Below, one piece after another: positions 5,079-5,211 of a stretch of DNA of 5,211 bases. How positions within the stretch are numbered: position 1 is the first letter of the stretch; each line of letters starts with the position of its first letter. The notes beneath the pieces were generated by a model. That model had not been told where the DNA came from. It did not search any database and saw nothing but the letters and a program-made list of their open reading frames with translations. Position numbers and translations under genes: made by a program. Where the stretch lies: the NCBI GenBank assembly GCA_943328365.2, contig CALPZT020000154.1, positions 1 to 5,211 on the forward strand, read 5' to 3'. The stretch comes from Bifidobacterium breve (GTDB lineage: Bacteria; Actinomycetota; Actinomycetes; S36-B12).

Positions 5079-5211
5079 ATGGCCGTCGTCACAATGCGCC
5101 AGCTGCTTGAAAGCGGTGTCCACTTCGGACATCAGACCCGTCGCTGGAACCCGAAGATGAAGCGCTTCATCATCACCGAGCGCAATGGCATCTACATCAT
5201 TGACCTTCAGC
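5079..5211 (+). CDS. rpsB: 30S ribosomal protein S2 (5' part)
   Basis: The first 44 codons of S2, a protein of the 30S small ribosomal subunit needed for S1 recruitment and translation initiation, are present before the window ends in-frame. The N-terminus MAVVTMRQLLESGVHFGHQT, followed by RRWNPKMKRFI and ERNGIYIIDL, is the highly conserved S2 start. The MAVVTMRQLLE opening is typical of actinobacteria. The start is fixed by the strong GAAGGAG site. tsf (elongation factor Ts) normally follows downstream but is outside the window. Expression is likely controlled by the TAGACT promoter and the long structured leader. Confidence 0.98.
   Translation, partial: MAVVTMRQLLESGVHFGHQTRRWNPKMKRFIITERNGIYIIDLQ

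Overview
The window looks like a chromosomal segment of a GC-rich actinomycete (Actinomycetota). The first 44 codons of rpsB closely match actinobacterial ribosomal protein S2. The gene order yraN - comM - dprA - xerC, then a reversed M23-peptidase gene and rpsB, is the familiar actinobacterial neighbourhood; Mycobacterium, for example, has a comparable order. GTG/ATG starts, GC-ending codons and 1-4 nt gene overlaps fit. I cannot assign a genus. No insertion sequence, phage gene, tRNA, rRNA or CRISPR array is visible.

Region by region. Positions 1-148 hold no recognisable gene, only the upstream region or tail of whatever precedes. Positions 149-4174 are a tightly packed plus-strand operon. 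It encodes a small YraN/UPF0102 nuclease-fold protein, a ComM/YifB AAA+ protein, the DNA-processing protein DprA, and a XerC-type tyrosine recombinase. All handle DNA: ComM and DprA act on incoming single-stranded DNA and recombination intermediates, and XerC resolves chromosome dimers. The first three genes are joined by TGATG and ATGA overlaps, and dprA/xerC may be joined by GTGA. On the minus strand, positions 4643-3960 encode an exported M23 (LytM-like) protein. It converges on xerC and, as sequenced, runs about 215 nt into the antisense of xerC because no stop occurs at the usual end of the domain.

Positions 4644-5078 form the divergent region between the M23 gene and rpsB, and this is the most unusual part. 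It contains three TGTGGATAG (CTATCCACA) motifs, one mismatch from the classical DnaA box, in a 19-bp tandem array. Next comes a 17-bp direct repeat built from GGTG/CACC arms, then a TAGACT -10 hexamer. A leader of roughly 220 nt follows, with several hairpins, two of them GC-rich and directly in front of the rpsB Shine-Dalgarno sequence. rpsB starts at 5079 and leaves the window.

The protein-coding part is a well-known locus. The candidates for something little described are the DnaA-box-like array, the second repeat pair at the rpsB promoter, the structured rpsB leader (possible S2 autoregulation), and the antisense extension of the M23 gene.
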